Positions 6,580 to 14,156 of a stretch of DNA of 17,179 nucleotides are shown here, piece after piece. The stretch is from Bacilli bacterium (lineage in GTDB: Bacteria > Bacillota_I > Bacilli_A > ML615J-28 > CAG-313). The notes under the pieces are model-generated. The model worked only from the letters and a program-made list of their open reading frames with translations. It was not told where the DNA came from and made no database searches. Each line of letters begins with the position of its first letter. Within the stretch, counting starts at the first letter, position 1. Position numbers and translations under genes: made by a program. Location of the stretch: positions 1-17,179 of the forward strand of contig CAAGKY010000129.1 of the NCBI GenBank assembly GCA_900770645.1, given 5' to 3'.

Positions 6580-8340
6580 ATGAATAGTTTATTTGGCGAA
6601 GATTTTGAAATAAAGACTGAGAAAGTTAAAGTTAAAAATTTAGCAAAAAAGGTTAATACTGAACCGGAAGAAATGGATACAAAAAAAGCATTAAAATCAA
6701 AAAAGATTTCTTTAGCTGAACGTCTTCAAATTATTAATACGAATGTTTTGCAAATTTTAGGAAAACAAAAAGCTAATACTTTAGTTATTAGAGATCTGAT
6801 AACTTTACATAACTATATTGATAAAGCAATAGCTTTTGGAGAAATCGCGATCGATACTGAAACAAATAATTCATTAGATCCAATAACTTGCAAATTAATG
6901 GGTCCATGCTTGTATGTTCCAGGAGAGAAAGCTGCTTATATTCCAATTAATCATATTAATAATGACACTGGAGAATTATTAGAAAATCAATTAACTGAAG
7001 AGCAATGTAGAGTTGAATTTCAAAGATTAATTGATAATAATGTAAAAATTGATATGCACAATGGAAAGTTCGACTATCAGGTTATTAAGTGTACTTGTGG
7101 AATTGCTTTACCAATTTATTGGGATACAATGGTTGCAGCTAGATTATTAAATGAAAACGAACGTGCCGGATTAAAACAACAATATATTGAAAAAATTGAT
7201 CCTAGTCAAGAAAAATATTCTATTGACCATTTGTTTGAAAATGTTCAATATGCACAAGTAGACCCAGAAATATTTGCATTATATGCTGCGACAGACTCAA
7301 TGATGACTTATAAATTAAAAGTTCTACAAGAAGAAGAGCTTTCAAAAGATGAATATGGTCCACATTTAGATGTATCTGGAAAACATATGGTAAATGGTTT
7401 ACGTTGGCTATTCCATGAAGTTGAAATGCCAATTGTAACTATTACTGCTGAAATGGAATTAACTGGTGTAGCAGTAGATAAAGAGTTTGGTAAAAAACTA
7501 AAAGAAAAATATGAGAATAAGCTTACAGAAGTTGATAATGCAATTAACTTAGAGTTAGAAGCATTACGTCCTCAAATTGATGCTTGGAAATTAACTAAAG
7601 AAGCTAATGAGAGAAGTAAAATGCGTCCAGCTGCAAAGACTAAAATGTCAACTGAAAAGATTGAAGCTCAATATACTGAAATTGACGAAATCGGAAGATT
7701 TAAATATGGTAAACCTAGAGTTGAACAATTAACTGATCCAATTAATCTAGCTTCACCTACTCAATTAGCTATTTTATTCTATGATATTTTAAAAAGTCCA
7801 CAAGTTAATAAAACTAATCCTAGAGCTACAGGTGAAGAAGAGATGAATGCAATAAAAGAAAAAACAAATTTAAAGATTTGTGATTTATTGTTAAAAAGAC
7901 GTGGTTATATGAAGTTATTAACAACTTATATTGAAACTATTCCAACGTTAACTGAGCATTGGCCAGATGGTCGTATTCGATTCCATCTTAATTCTCTTGG
8001 TACAGACACTGGAAGATATAGTTCTGGTGGAAAACTTAAATTCTTTGAAAATGGTGAGTCAATAGAAGTTTCAGGTATTAATATTCAAAATATTCCTTCT
8101 GGTAGTCCAGAAATTAGAAATTTATTTATTGGTGACATTAAATATGGTGAAGTAGTCGAAGAAAATAATATTTTTACTGTAGCAGAATATTCTGAAGTTG
8201 AAACAGTAAGTGGTTGGAAGTATTGTGATGAATTAATTGAAGGTGATTCATTGCTAATTGATGAAATACCTACGACTTATCGTGGTCGTAAATATTTAGA
8301 AGAAACAAGAGAATGGGCAATTTTAGCCTACAATGAATAG
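6580..8340 (+). CDS. polA: Family A DNA polymerase, N-terminal part (3'-5' exonuclease and upstream polymerase region)
   Basis: First part of a split replicative polymerase; it proofreads and should bind the C-terminal subunit encoded at 10016. Of 586 residues, the exonuclease motifs are IDTET (91-95, Asp92/Glu94), HNGKFDYQV (160-168, Asp165) and YAATD (235-239). The polymerase region runs from HEVEMPIVTITAEMELTGVAVD (about 279-300) to TDTGRYSS (475-482) and NIQNIPSGSPEIRNLF (501-516), which normally leads straight to motif A. Instead about 70 extra residues follow (518-586), with VETVSGWKYCDELIEGDSLLI resembling the first block of Hint/intein domains, then a TAG stop. There is no 5'-3' exonuclease domain. 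TAGGAGG precedes the start. All six Trp codons are TGG. The stop sits inside the ribosome binding site of the next gene. Confidence 0.93.
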   Translation: MNSLFGEDFEIKTEKVKVKNLAKKVNTEPEEMDTKKALKSKKISLAERLQIINTNVLQILGKQKANTLVIRDLITLHNYIDKAIAFGEIAIDTETNNSLDPITCKLMGPCLYVPGEKAAYIPINHINNDTGELLENQLTEEQCRVEFQRLIDNNVKIDMHNGKFDYQVIKCTCGIALPIYWDTMVAARLLNENERAGLKQQYIEKIDPSQEKYSIDHLFENVQYAQVDPEIFALYAATDSMMTYKLKVLQEEELSKDEYGPHLDVSGKHMVNGLRWLFHEVEMPIVTITAEMELTGVAVDKEFGKKLKEKYENKLTEVDNAINLELEALRPQIDAWKLTKEANERSKMRPAAKTKMSTEKIEAQYTEIDEIGRFKYGKPRVEQLTDPINLASPTQLAILFYDILKSPQVNKTNPRATGEEEMNAIKEKTNLKICDLLLKRRGYMKLLTTYIETIPTLTEHWPDGRIRFHLNSLGTDTGRYSSGGKLKFFENGESIEVSGINIQNIPSGSPEIRNLFIGDIKYGEVVEENNIFTVAEYSEVETVSGWKYCDELIEGDSLLIDEIPTTYRGRKYLEETREWAILAYNE

Positions 8341-8348
8341 GAGGCATC

Positions 8349-8831
8349 ATGTTAATTATATTTTTAATTTTAAGTTTAGGATTAATCGCATTAGGATTTT
8401 TTTCTGCACATAAACATAAAGACCATTATAGTAGATGGGACTATGAAAACGGTGGAACAATTGGTTGTTGGATTCCTGGAATTATTGGCCTAGTTGCGAC
8501 TATAACTGTTAGTATTGTTTTAATTGTTAATCTAGTCAATTGTAGAGTCATTGAACAAAAGATTGAAGTATTGACTGAGAATAATAATCAAATAGAAGAA
8601 AAACTATATGTAACACTACAAGCTTATTGTGAGCATGAAAATAAAACATTAGTAGATATTTCACCAGACAATCCTGAAATTATTCTACTTATTTATCCAG
8701 AATTAAAAGCAGACCAATTATTTGAATCTTATATACTAACACTTAAATCAAATAATGCTGATATTAGAGATCTAAAAATCAAAAAAGTAAATGAATCCAT
8801 CTATAAGTGGTGGTTATATTTTGGAGGCTAG
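8349..8831 (+). CDS. Small membrane protein of unknown function (ends KWWLYFGG)
   Basis: A 160-residue protein with two likely transmembrane helices (about 2-19 and 42-65), a short polar loop between them, and a C-terminal soluble part of about 95 residues. The region after the second helix (IEQKIEVLTENNNQIEEKL) is predicted to be coiled coil. It has a PEL element (YPELKADQLFESYI) and ends YKWWLYFGG. I recall similar proteins in phages and mobile elements of Bacillota, without known function. It lies between the two polymerase parts. Its SD, AGGAGG (8339-8344), overlaps the polymerase stop codon, so it is probably translated by re-initiation from the polymerase mRNA. Four Trp codons, all TGG; stop TAG. 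Confidence 0.8.
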   Translation: MLIIFLILSLGLIALGFFSAHKHKDHYSRWDYENGGTIGCWIPGIIGLVATITVSIVLIVNLVNCRVIEQKIEVLTENNNQIEEKLYVTLQAYCEHENKTLVDISPDNPEIILLIYPELKADQLFESYILTLKSNNADIRDLKIKKVNESIYKWWLYFGG

Positions 8832-8832
8832 A

Positions 8833-9063
8833 ATGTTAGAAAGTGAATTTATTTATGTCGAAAAAGTAGAATTACCTAAAAGAAAAACACCTATTTATAA
8901 ATTATTTAGTATGTCAAATCATGACATTAAATTAGGTGAAATTAAGTGGTTTGGGGCTTGGAGACAATACTGCTTCTTTCCAGAAGGAAATACTGTATTT
9001 GATCGAAAATGCTTAACTTATATTAATAATTTTTTAGAAGAGTTAAAAAATGCCCGTAATTAG
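8833..9063 (+). CDS. Small conserved-type protein of unknown function (WRQYCFFPE)
   Basis: A 76-residue soluble protein. The start is the ATG at 8833, preceded by GGAGG (8823-8827) and one base after the stop of the membrane protein gene; an in-frame ATG at 8791 lies inside that gene and lacks a site of its own. The core, LGEIKWFGAWRQYCFFPEGNTVFDRKCLTYINNFLEEL, looks like a small alpha/beta fold. I recall similar short proteins in phages and conjugative elements of Gram-positive bacteria, function unknown. Its stop lies beyond the start of the next gene (14-base overlap). Two Trp codons, both TGG. It is part of the four-gene block that separates the polymerase parts. Confidence 0.7.
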   Translation: MLESEFIYVEKVELPKRKTPIYKLFSMSNHDIKLGEIKWFGAWRQYCFFPEGNTVFDRKCLTYINNFLEELKNARN

Positions 9064-9259
9064 AGATGGAAAAAGTCGAGATTGTGGTGTTTGTTATTGG
9101 TGTGATTTTGCAACATGCATGTATAATGGTAAGAAACGTAAAGGTAAAATGCGTGTAAGACATTGTCCAAAATACAAAGAAACTGTAAAATCAAAATCAA
9201 ATAAATCTGCAATTAGACAAATATATAAAAAGAGTATTGGAGAAGAAAAGAATGAATAA
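9050..9259 (+). CDS. Small cysteine-rich basic protein, function unknown
   Basis: A 69-residue, strongly basic protein. The N-terminal half has five cysteines and a histidine in CGVCYWCDFATC and RHCPKY (Cys12, 15, 18, 23 and 39), a pattern that fits a small metal-binding knuckle. The C-terminal half is Lys/Ser-rich. It overlaps the previous gene by 14 bases and the next by 8, so translation is coupled. Its ribosome binding site is weak (GAAGAG, 9037-9042). I do not recognise the family. Coding status is supported by the overlaps, the retained Cys pattern and its TGG Trp codon, but at this length it remains less certain than its neighbours. Confidence 0.6.
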   Translation: MPVIRDGKSRDCGVCYWCDFATCMYNGKKRKGKMRVRHCPKYKETVKSKSNKSAIRQIYKKSIGEEKNE

Positions 9260-9962
9260 AAAATATATTATAGAGAAAAGTACAGATATTTTAATAAAAG
9301 GAATACTTGCTGGTATTGCTATTTCGTTTGGTGGATTTTTATGTCTTAGACTAAATACTTTATCTGGAAATACTATTTTAGGATCATTTTTATTCTCATT
9401 TGGACTAATATTAATTTGTAATTTTAATTTTAATCTATATACAGGTAAAGTATGTTATTTATTTGAGGACATTAATTATCATAGTTCTTCAAAAATAGTA
9501 ATAAAAAAGATTTTTGGTAGAGTAATTACTTATACTATTATATTATTAGGTAACTTAATTGGTACATTAATTTTTGCAAACTTGCTAAAATTGGTTATGG
9601 TAGACAATTCAGTAAATAACACATTAATGGAAACATTAAAAAGTTCTGTAAATGCAAAAATAAACTATAAATGGTTTGAAATGATTGGTTTATCATTCTT
9701 CTGCGGTATGTTAGTTTATATCGCGGTTGAGGGGTTTAAAACAATTGAAAATAATTTTGGAAAATATGTTGTTCTTATGCTAGCAATTGGCGGATTCATC
9801 GTTATGGGTTTTGAGCATTCAATTGCAAATATGTTTTATTATTTTCTCTCTGGTAATTACAGTTTAGTTGCATTCTTATCACTATTATTGTGTGTTATCG
9901 GCAACTCATTCGGTGGATTATTTATTCCATTAATTAGTAAATTGATAAAATATAAAAACTAA
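9252..9962 (+). CDS. Formate/nitrite transporter (FNT) family channel
   Basis: Pentameric membrane channel expected to pass small monovalent anions such as formate, nitrite, lactate or hydrosulfide. A 236-residue protein with about six hydrophobic helices. Family hallmarks are an early LYTGK loop (62-66), a Lys in NNFGKYV (Lys171), and GFEHSIANMF (186-195) with the central pore His189, the most diagnostic FNT motif. An N-terminal KGILAGIAISFGG (16-28) also fits. The start is the ATG at 9252 with GGAGAAG at 9239-9245; a TTG at 9237 is too close to that site. It overlaps the previous gene by 8 bases. The substrate cannot be read from sequence. An FNT gene between two parts of a phage polymerase is unusual. 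Its single Trp codon is TGG. Confidence 0.88.
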   Translation: MNKKYIIEKSTDILIKGILAGIAISFGGFLCLRLNTLSGNTILGSFLFSFGLILICNFNFNLYTGKVCYLFEDINYHSSSKIVIKKIFGRVITYTIILLGNLIGTLIFANLLKLVMVDNSVNNTLMETLKSSVNAKINYKWFEMIGLSFFCGMLVYIAVEGFKTIENNFGKYVVLMLAIGGFIVMGFEHSIANMFYYFLSGNYSLVAFLSLLLCVIGNSFGGLFIPLISKLIKYKN

Positions 9963-9970
9963 AAAAATAA

Positions 9971-9985
9971 ATTGTATTATATAAT
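9971..9985 (+). promoter_or_regulatory. Probable promoter for the polymerase C-terminal gene
   Basis: ATTGTATTATATAAT matches the recurrent ATTGTATAATAT element with one change; the -10 is TATTAT (9975-9980) preceded by TG, or the overlapping TATAAT (9980-9985). It gives the C-terminal polymerase gene its own transcription start, separate from the N-terminal gene. Confidence 0.5.
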
Positions 9986-10015
9986 AAAATAATTAGAAAG
10001 GTAGGTAGTGCAAAT

Positions 10016-11302
10016 ATGAGTACAAATAAAAAATTACGAACTAGAACTAGATATAGAATTGTTGGTTCGGACTATAGTGCTCAAGAACCTCGTATGTCCT
10101 GCTTCTTATCTAGTGATGAAAAAATGCTAGAAGCTTATACTCATGGAAAAGATTTATACGCAATGATTGCGTCTTCAGCTTTAGGTGTAAAATACGATGA
10201 ATGTTTAGAATTTTGGCCTGAAGGCACAGAGTTAGAAATCGATGGTAAAAAAGTTATCGCAGGTAAAAAGACTCATTTACATAAACAAGGTAAAGAAAAC
10301 AGAAATATCGGAAAAAAACTAAATTTAGCAGCAACTTATGGAATGGGTGGTGCTACAGCTGGTGCTAACATGGGAAAAACAGCTAAAGAAGGTGAAGAAC
10401 TATTAGAAAACTTCTTTAATGATTTTACAGGTTTAAAAGCTGCAATCGACGGTTCAAAAGAATTCTTAAGAAAAAATGGTTATGTAGAAGATTTCTTAGG
10501 TCGTCGTAGACGATTACCTGAAATTAATTTACCTCCATATGAATTCTCTTTGAAAGTTAAAAAAGACGAATTAGCAAATTTTAATCCAATTCTTATATGT
10601 AAAGATAGAAGCATTAAAGATGAAAAAATAATTAAATGGGAAAAAGTTTTTGAAGAAGAAGTTAACAAAAATATTGAGTTTCAAAGAAAGCGATATTTAG
10701 AAGAGTGTGAACAACGAAAGCTTGCAGGTAAAAAACTTAAAGAATTTGTTCCTAAAAGAGAACTAAGTAATAAAGTATATGAAAAATTATCTAAAGAAGC
10801 TTTAGCTGATGGAGTAATTGTTGTAGCAAATACTGCTCGAATTGCTCAAGCAGAACGACAATGTTTTAATGCTCGAGTTCAAGGAAGTGCTGCATCTCTT
10901 TCTAAATTAGCTATGGTTGACATTTATAAAGATGAAGAATTAAATAGACTTCATACAAAATTAATTATTCCTGTTCATGATGAATTATTAGTCGAATGTC
11001 CAGCATATTATTCAGACATTGTTGAGAAACGAGTACCTGAAGTTATGATGGCTGCAGCCTTAAGAGGTGGAGATGAAGTTCCACAAGCATGTGACCCATA
11101 TAATGTAAGTAGATGGTATGCAGACGTATGTGCAGCATACATATTAGATGAGTTTAAAAAATTAGAATCTGGAAATGTAGATAAAGGAATATTACCTCTA
11201 TCAAAAGAAGAAGCAATAAAAAAAGTTATTAATAATCACTCAGAATTTCCAGTTGAAGCAATTATTAAAACAATCGAAACTGGTTGTGATTTAGAATTTT
11301 AA
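10016..11302 (+). CDS. polA: Family A DNA polymerase, C-terminal catalytic part (motifs A, B, C)
   Basis: Carries the nucleotidyl-transfer site that the upstream polymerase gene lacks. Of 428 residues, after a 13-residue leader it begins at motif A, RIVGSDYSAQEPR (Asp19). Motif B follows as R96-x3-K100-x3-L104-x3-Y108 in RNIGKKLNLAATYGMGG, with the same Arg/Lys/Tyr spacing as the E. coli Pol I O-helix; the Phe762 position is Leu. GYVEDFLGRRRRLPEI (155-170), NARVQGSAA (286-294) and motif C IPVHDELLVE (318-327, Asp322) complete the palm. A charged insert lies at about 175-265. The frame upstream is open only to a TAA at 9968-9970 and has no better start; the SD is modest (AAAGGTAGG). Together the two genes supply one complete Pol I-like core. 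All three Trp codons are TGG. Confidence 0.93.
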   Translation: MSTNKKLRTRTRYRIVGSDYSAQEPRMSCFLSSDEKMLEAYTHGKDLYAMIASSALGVKYDECLEFWPEGTELEIDGKKVIAGKKTHLHKQGKENRNIGKKLNLAATYGMGGATAGANMGKTAKEGEELLENFFNDFTGLKAAIDGSKEFLRKNGYVEDFLGRRRRLPEINLPPYEFSLKVKKDELANFNPILICKDRSIKDEKIIKWEKVFEEEVNKNIEFQRKRYLEECEQRKLAGKKLKEFVPKRELSNKVYEKLSKEALADGVIVVANTARIAQAERQCFNARVQGSAASLSKLAMVDIYKDEELNRLHTKLIIPVHDELLVECPAYYSDIVEKRVPEVMMAAALRGGDEVPQACDPYNVSRWYADVCAAYILDEFKKLESGNVDKGILPLSKEEAIKKVINNHSEFPVEAIIKTIETGCDLEF

Positions 11303-11319
11303 AATAAGGAGAATATAAA

Positions 11320-12438
11320 ATGATTTTAAAAACTAAGACTTTTCAAGATGCAGCTAAAACTATTTTAATGGCTGTAGATAACAATGCAGCTAATATCGAA
11401 TTAGTAGTAAAAGAAAATAATTTATTTTTAAATGTAACAAATAAAGAATATTATGTATCTATTAAGCAAGAGTTAGAACAACCAGAAGATTTTAGAGCAG
11501 TCGTTGATGCGAGTTTATTTTTAAGTTTAATTGCTGGAATTAATACTGAAGAATTTGAATTAAAAACTAAAGATAATACTGTAGTCGTTAAATCTGGAAA
11601 GAGTTCTTATAAACTTCCGATGATTTACGAAAATGATAATTTAATGGAATTACCAATTATTGCTTTAAATAATACGACAGTTGAAATGCCGATTAGCTTA
11701 GATATTTTACAAAGTATTTTAAATGTAAATAGTAAAGAACTATTAAAAGTTAAAAATATTGACGTAAATGAACTTCAAAAATTATACTATGTTACAGACG
11801 AAGGTTGCTTTACTTTTACAAGTGGTTCATGCTTAAATAGTTTTAAATTAGATAAACCGATTAAAATGCTTTTAAATGATAGAATTGTAAAATTATTTAA
11901 ATTATTTAGAGAAGACGTAGATTTTAAATTTGGTTATGATGAATATAACGGATATGCTCAAACTAAAATATCAATGGTCGGTGGTAATGTAGCTTTATCT
12001 GCGATTATTACAAATGACGATGTTTTATTAAGTAAAGTACAAAATCCATGTGCCGCAACTAAAAATTTTATCAATGAAAACTATCCAATTAAATTAGTTC
12101 TATCTGTCCAAGAACTATCTTCAGCTATTTCAAGATTATTATTATTTACTAAAAATAGTATCGCAAAAGCAAATATGCTATACGTTCCAGTAAATGTTAA
12201 AATTAATGCTGATGAAATTAGCTTTATTGATAATTCTGGAAATAGTGAGACAGTAGCTAATGAAAATAGTTCATTTGTAGAAAAAGACTATGAGATGTCA
12301 ATGAATATTTCAGACCTAAAATTAGTTTTAGATTCTTGTAAAGATAAACATATTACATTTAATTGTGGAAACGGTCGTTCTATTGTAGTAACTCGTGGAC
12401 CAATTAGTAATTTACTTCCAGAAAGTAGACGAGACTAA
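11320..12438 (+). CDS. dnaN: DNA polymerase sliding clamp, DnaN-like
   Basis: Ring-shaped processivity factor that should tether the split family A polymerase to DNA. It is 372 residues, matching bacterial beta clamps (about 366-380), and is built of three repeated clamp folds. Visible clamp-like signatures are the first-domain VDASLFLSLIAGIN (62-75), the edge element TVVVKSGKSSYKLPM (86-100), the helix-starting ISLDILQSILN in domain 2 and LSVQELSSAISRLLLF in domain 3. The C-terminus, RSIVVTRGPISNLLPE, lies where bacterial clamps end in their conserved strand. Sequence is diverged, so the call rests on length, repeat pattern and context. It follows the polymerase by 17 bases, with AAGGAGA at 11306-11312, and ends at a terminator. 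It contains no Trp. Confidence 0.8.
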   Translation: MILKTKTFQDAAKTILMAVDNNAANIELVVKENNLFLNVTNKEYYVSIKQELEQPEDFRAVVDASLFLSLIAGINTEEFELKTKDNTVVVKSGKSSYKLPMIYENDNLMELPIIALNNTTVEMPISLDILQSILNVNSKELLKVKNIDVNELQKLYYVTDEGCFTFTSGSCLNSFKLDKPIKMLLNDRIVKLFKLFREDVDFKFGYDEYNGYAQTKISMVGGNVALSAIITNDDVLLSKVQNPCAATKNFINENYPIKLVLSVQELSSAISRLLLFTKNSIAKANMLYVPVNVKINADEISFIDNSGNSETVANENSSFVEKDYEMSMNISDLKLVLDSCKDKHITFNCGNGRSIVVTRGPISNLLPESRRD

Positions 12439-12444
12439 TTGAGT

Positions 12445-12481
12445 ATAAAAGCCGACCATGTGTCAGCTTTTATTTTTTTTA
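12445..12481 (+). terminator. Rho-independent terminator after the clamp gene
   Basis: ATAAAAGCCGAC (12445-12456) pairs with GTCAGCTTTTAT (12462-12473) with a single C/A mismatch and a 5-base loop, then a T-tract. It insulates the homing-endonuclease cassette from the replication operon. Confidence 0.85.
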
Positions 12482-12491
12482 TTAAAAATCT

Positions 12492-12542
12492 ATCTCCTAG
12501 AATTTGCTAAATTAATTAAATTAAACAACAGATTTAGGAGAT
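12492..12542 (+). promoter_or_regulatory. Hairpin sequestering the homing-endonuclease ribosome binding site, with promoter-like motif in its loop
   Basis: ATCTCCTA (12492-12499) is the exact complement of TAGGAGAT (12535-12542), which contains the ribosome binding site of the GIY-YIG gene. A G·U and an A-U pair extend the helix to 10 bp, and A-rich/T-rich flanks could add more below a bulge. The 31-base loop holds TTTGCTAAATTAATT, resembling the loop motif at 16027. Read-through RNA would hide the site; RNA started inside the loop would lack the 5' arm and be translatable. T4 I-TevI and mobE are controlled by comparable hairpins. The pairing is visible; the control is inferred. Confidence 0.6.
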
Positions 12543-12549
12543 TTTTATT

Positions 12550-13677
12550 ATGTACGGATATATTTACAAGATAACAAATTTAATTACTGATAAGATTTAT
12601 ATTGGTCAGCACATAGGTGAAGAGTTTGATAAAAAATATTTTGGTAGTGGCAAATTATTAAAAGATGCAATTAAAAAATATGGCAAAAAAAATTTTAAAA
12701 AAGAAATTCTTGAATTTTGCCAAACAGAAGAAGATCTTAACGAACGTGAGAAATATTGAATATTTCAATTAAATTCTACAGATAAGAATGTTGGCTACAA
12801 TATCTCATTTGGCGGTCAAGATGGTTGTTTTAGAAATTTATCTCACACTAAAGAAGAACGCCAGAAAATTAGTGCTAGTAGTAAGGATAGAGTTTGAATA
12901 AATAATGGTATTACTAATAAATTCATTAAACGAACAGAGCTAGAAAGTTATTTGCAAAAAGATTGATCATTAGGACGTATTATAAAAAATTCGTTTGAAA
13001 ACTTATCTACAAGCAAAATGCAAATAATTGGAGATAAAATAAGTGCTAAAAAGAAAGGAAAATTTTATTTTTATAACGATTTAACTTCAGATTGTAAGAT
13101 GATTAGTCGTGATCAAATAGACCACTATGAGCAATTAGGTTATCATTATGGAACGGCTAAATTAGATAGCTATTCACATCCAATAATTTATATTAATAAT
13201 GGAGAAATATCTTTGAGGTGCCATTATTCAGAAGTAGGAAATTACTTAAAGAGCTCAGAATGAGTAATTGGAAAAATTAAAACTGTTAAAGTTAAAACAG
13301 AGCGAATAAAACCTGGGCATCATCCGCACACAGAAGAAACAAAACAAAAAATAAGAGAAGCTAGAGCTAGGCAGACTAATTTAGTTTTATGTAGCAATAC
13401 AGGTAAAAAATGGTATAATAATGGACAAACTTCAAAATTATTTTTTGAAGAAGATGTTCCAGAAGGGTTCGAAGCTGGTAGATTATTAACTAGTGCTTCA
13501 CGTGAAAAATTGAGAAAATCAGCGATTACGTCAAATAGTAATAGAAAAGGAAAGTTAGATAAAATTGCTGTTATAAAAAATGGTAAAATTAAAGTTATTG
13601 GAAAAAATAATTTAGATAAATATTTGAATCAAGGATACATTGTTTATAAAAAGGGGACACTCGCTAATGAAAAATAA
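12550..13677 (+). CDS. GIY-YIG homing endonuclease with repeated C-terminal modules (UGA read as Trp)
   Basis: Free-standing mobile endonuclease that would nick or cut DNA at a target site and promote its own spread. It is 375 residues if four in-frame TGA codons (12757, 12895, 12964, 13261) are Trp. The N-terminal nuclease shows YGYIYKITN (2-10), IYIGQ (16-20), FGSGKLLKDAIKKYG (31-45) and NEREKYW (64-70), where W70 is a TGA in a position normally Trp. NUMOD3-like motifs follow (HTKEERQKIS near 97-106, HTEETKQKIREA at 260-271). Between and after them are about five 25-35-residue repeats of an xNNGxx(K/R)xIxxxxLxxYLxxGWxxG type (starting near 116, 172, 211, 287 and 341), probably DNA-reading modules. 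TTAGGAG precedes the ATG. Its 3' end overlaps the resolvase gene by 11 bases. Read with UGA as stop it would break into useless fragments. Confidence 0.88.
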
Positions 13678-14143
13678 AGGTAAAGAATTCGAAGAAAAAT
13701 TTAAATTTGATTTTTTAAGGACTATGCCAAATCCATCACTAGATAGATTATTTGATCCAGTTAGTGGATATAAAGCAATTAGCAATATCTCTGATTTTAT
13801 TGGTTATAGTTATCCCAATATTTTCTACTTAGAATGTAAATCGCATTTAGGCAACACTTGAAATTTTAGTTATTTTACCCAATATGAAAAATTAAAGTGT
13901 AAGGTAGGTATTCCAGGCGTTCGAGCTGGAGTAATTTTATGAATGATTGAACATGACGTAGTAGTTTATTTACCAACTGACACTGTTACTAAGATGAAGG
14001 CAGATGGATTAAAATCTTTTAATGTAAAACTATTGACAAATAATCCAAATAATTATAAATTTATAGTTGTGCCATCTATTAAAAAACGCGTGTACATGGA
14101 TTCAGATTATTCAATTTTATTAAATTTAGAAGATGGCGATTAA
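13667..14143 (+). CDS. RecU-like Holliday junction resolvase (UGA read as Trp)
   Basis: PD-(D/E)XK nuclease expected to resolve branched DNA from recombination or before packaging. It is 158 residues when two TGA codons (13859, 13940) are Trp (W65, W92). RecU-type features are GKEFEEKF at the N-terminus (Glu7), SDFIGY with candidate catalytic Asp43, LECK (Glu56, Lys58), then TWNFSYFTQYEKL, where Gln72 fits the conserved helix, and GVRAGVILWM strands. The start is the ATG at 13667 with AAGGGGAC at 13651-13658; an in-frame TTG at 13640 has no such site. The gene starts inside the 3' end of the homing endonuclease gene, so the two are probably expressed together. Both Trp codons are TGA, unlike replication genes on either side. 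The superfamily call is strong; RecU specifically is probable. Confidence 0.8.
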
Positions 14144-14156
14144 AAAACCTTACAAA

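Noticed and set aside
7220..7432. Minus-strand open frame inside the polymerase N-terminal gene
   Set aside because: It lies opposite conserved exonuclease and polymerase coding sequence, has no ribosome binding site and no recognisable product. The same applies to minus-strand frames at 10480-10668, 14658-14867, 15343-15558 and 16853-17062.
8791..8832. Longer start for the WRQYCFFPE small protein
   Set aside because: The ATG at 8791 is inside the upstream gene without a ribosome binding site, while the ATG at 8833 has GGAGG at good spacing.
8340..10016. Group I or II intron, or trans-splicing intein, joining the two polymerase parts
   Set aside because: The intervening DNA holds four densely packed unrelated genes with their own ribosome binding sites. 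I see no intron core, no maturase, no intein N-terminal nucleophile junction and no C-terminal His-Asn block. The C-terminal gene has its own start and promoter-like element.
12550..13677. Broken pseudogene interpretation of the GIY-YIG gene (stops at 12757, 12895, 12964, 13261)
   Set aside because: Every interruption is TGA with no TAA, TAG or frameshift. TGA falls at expected Trp positions, and neighbouring genes show the same pattern while no gene in the window uses TGA as stop.
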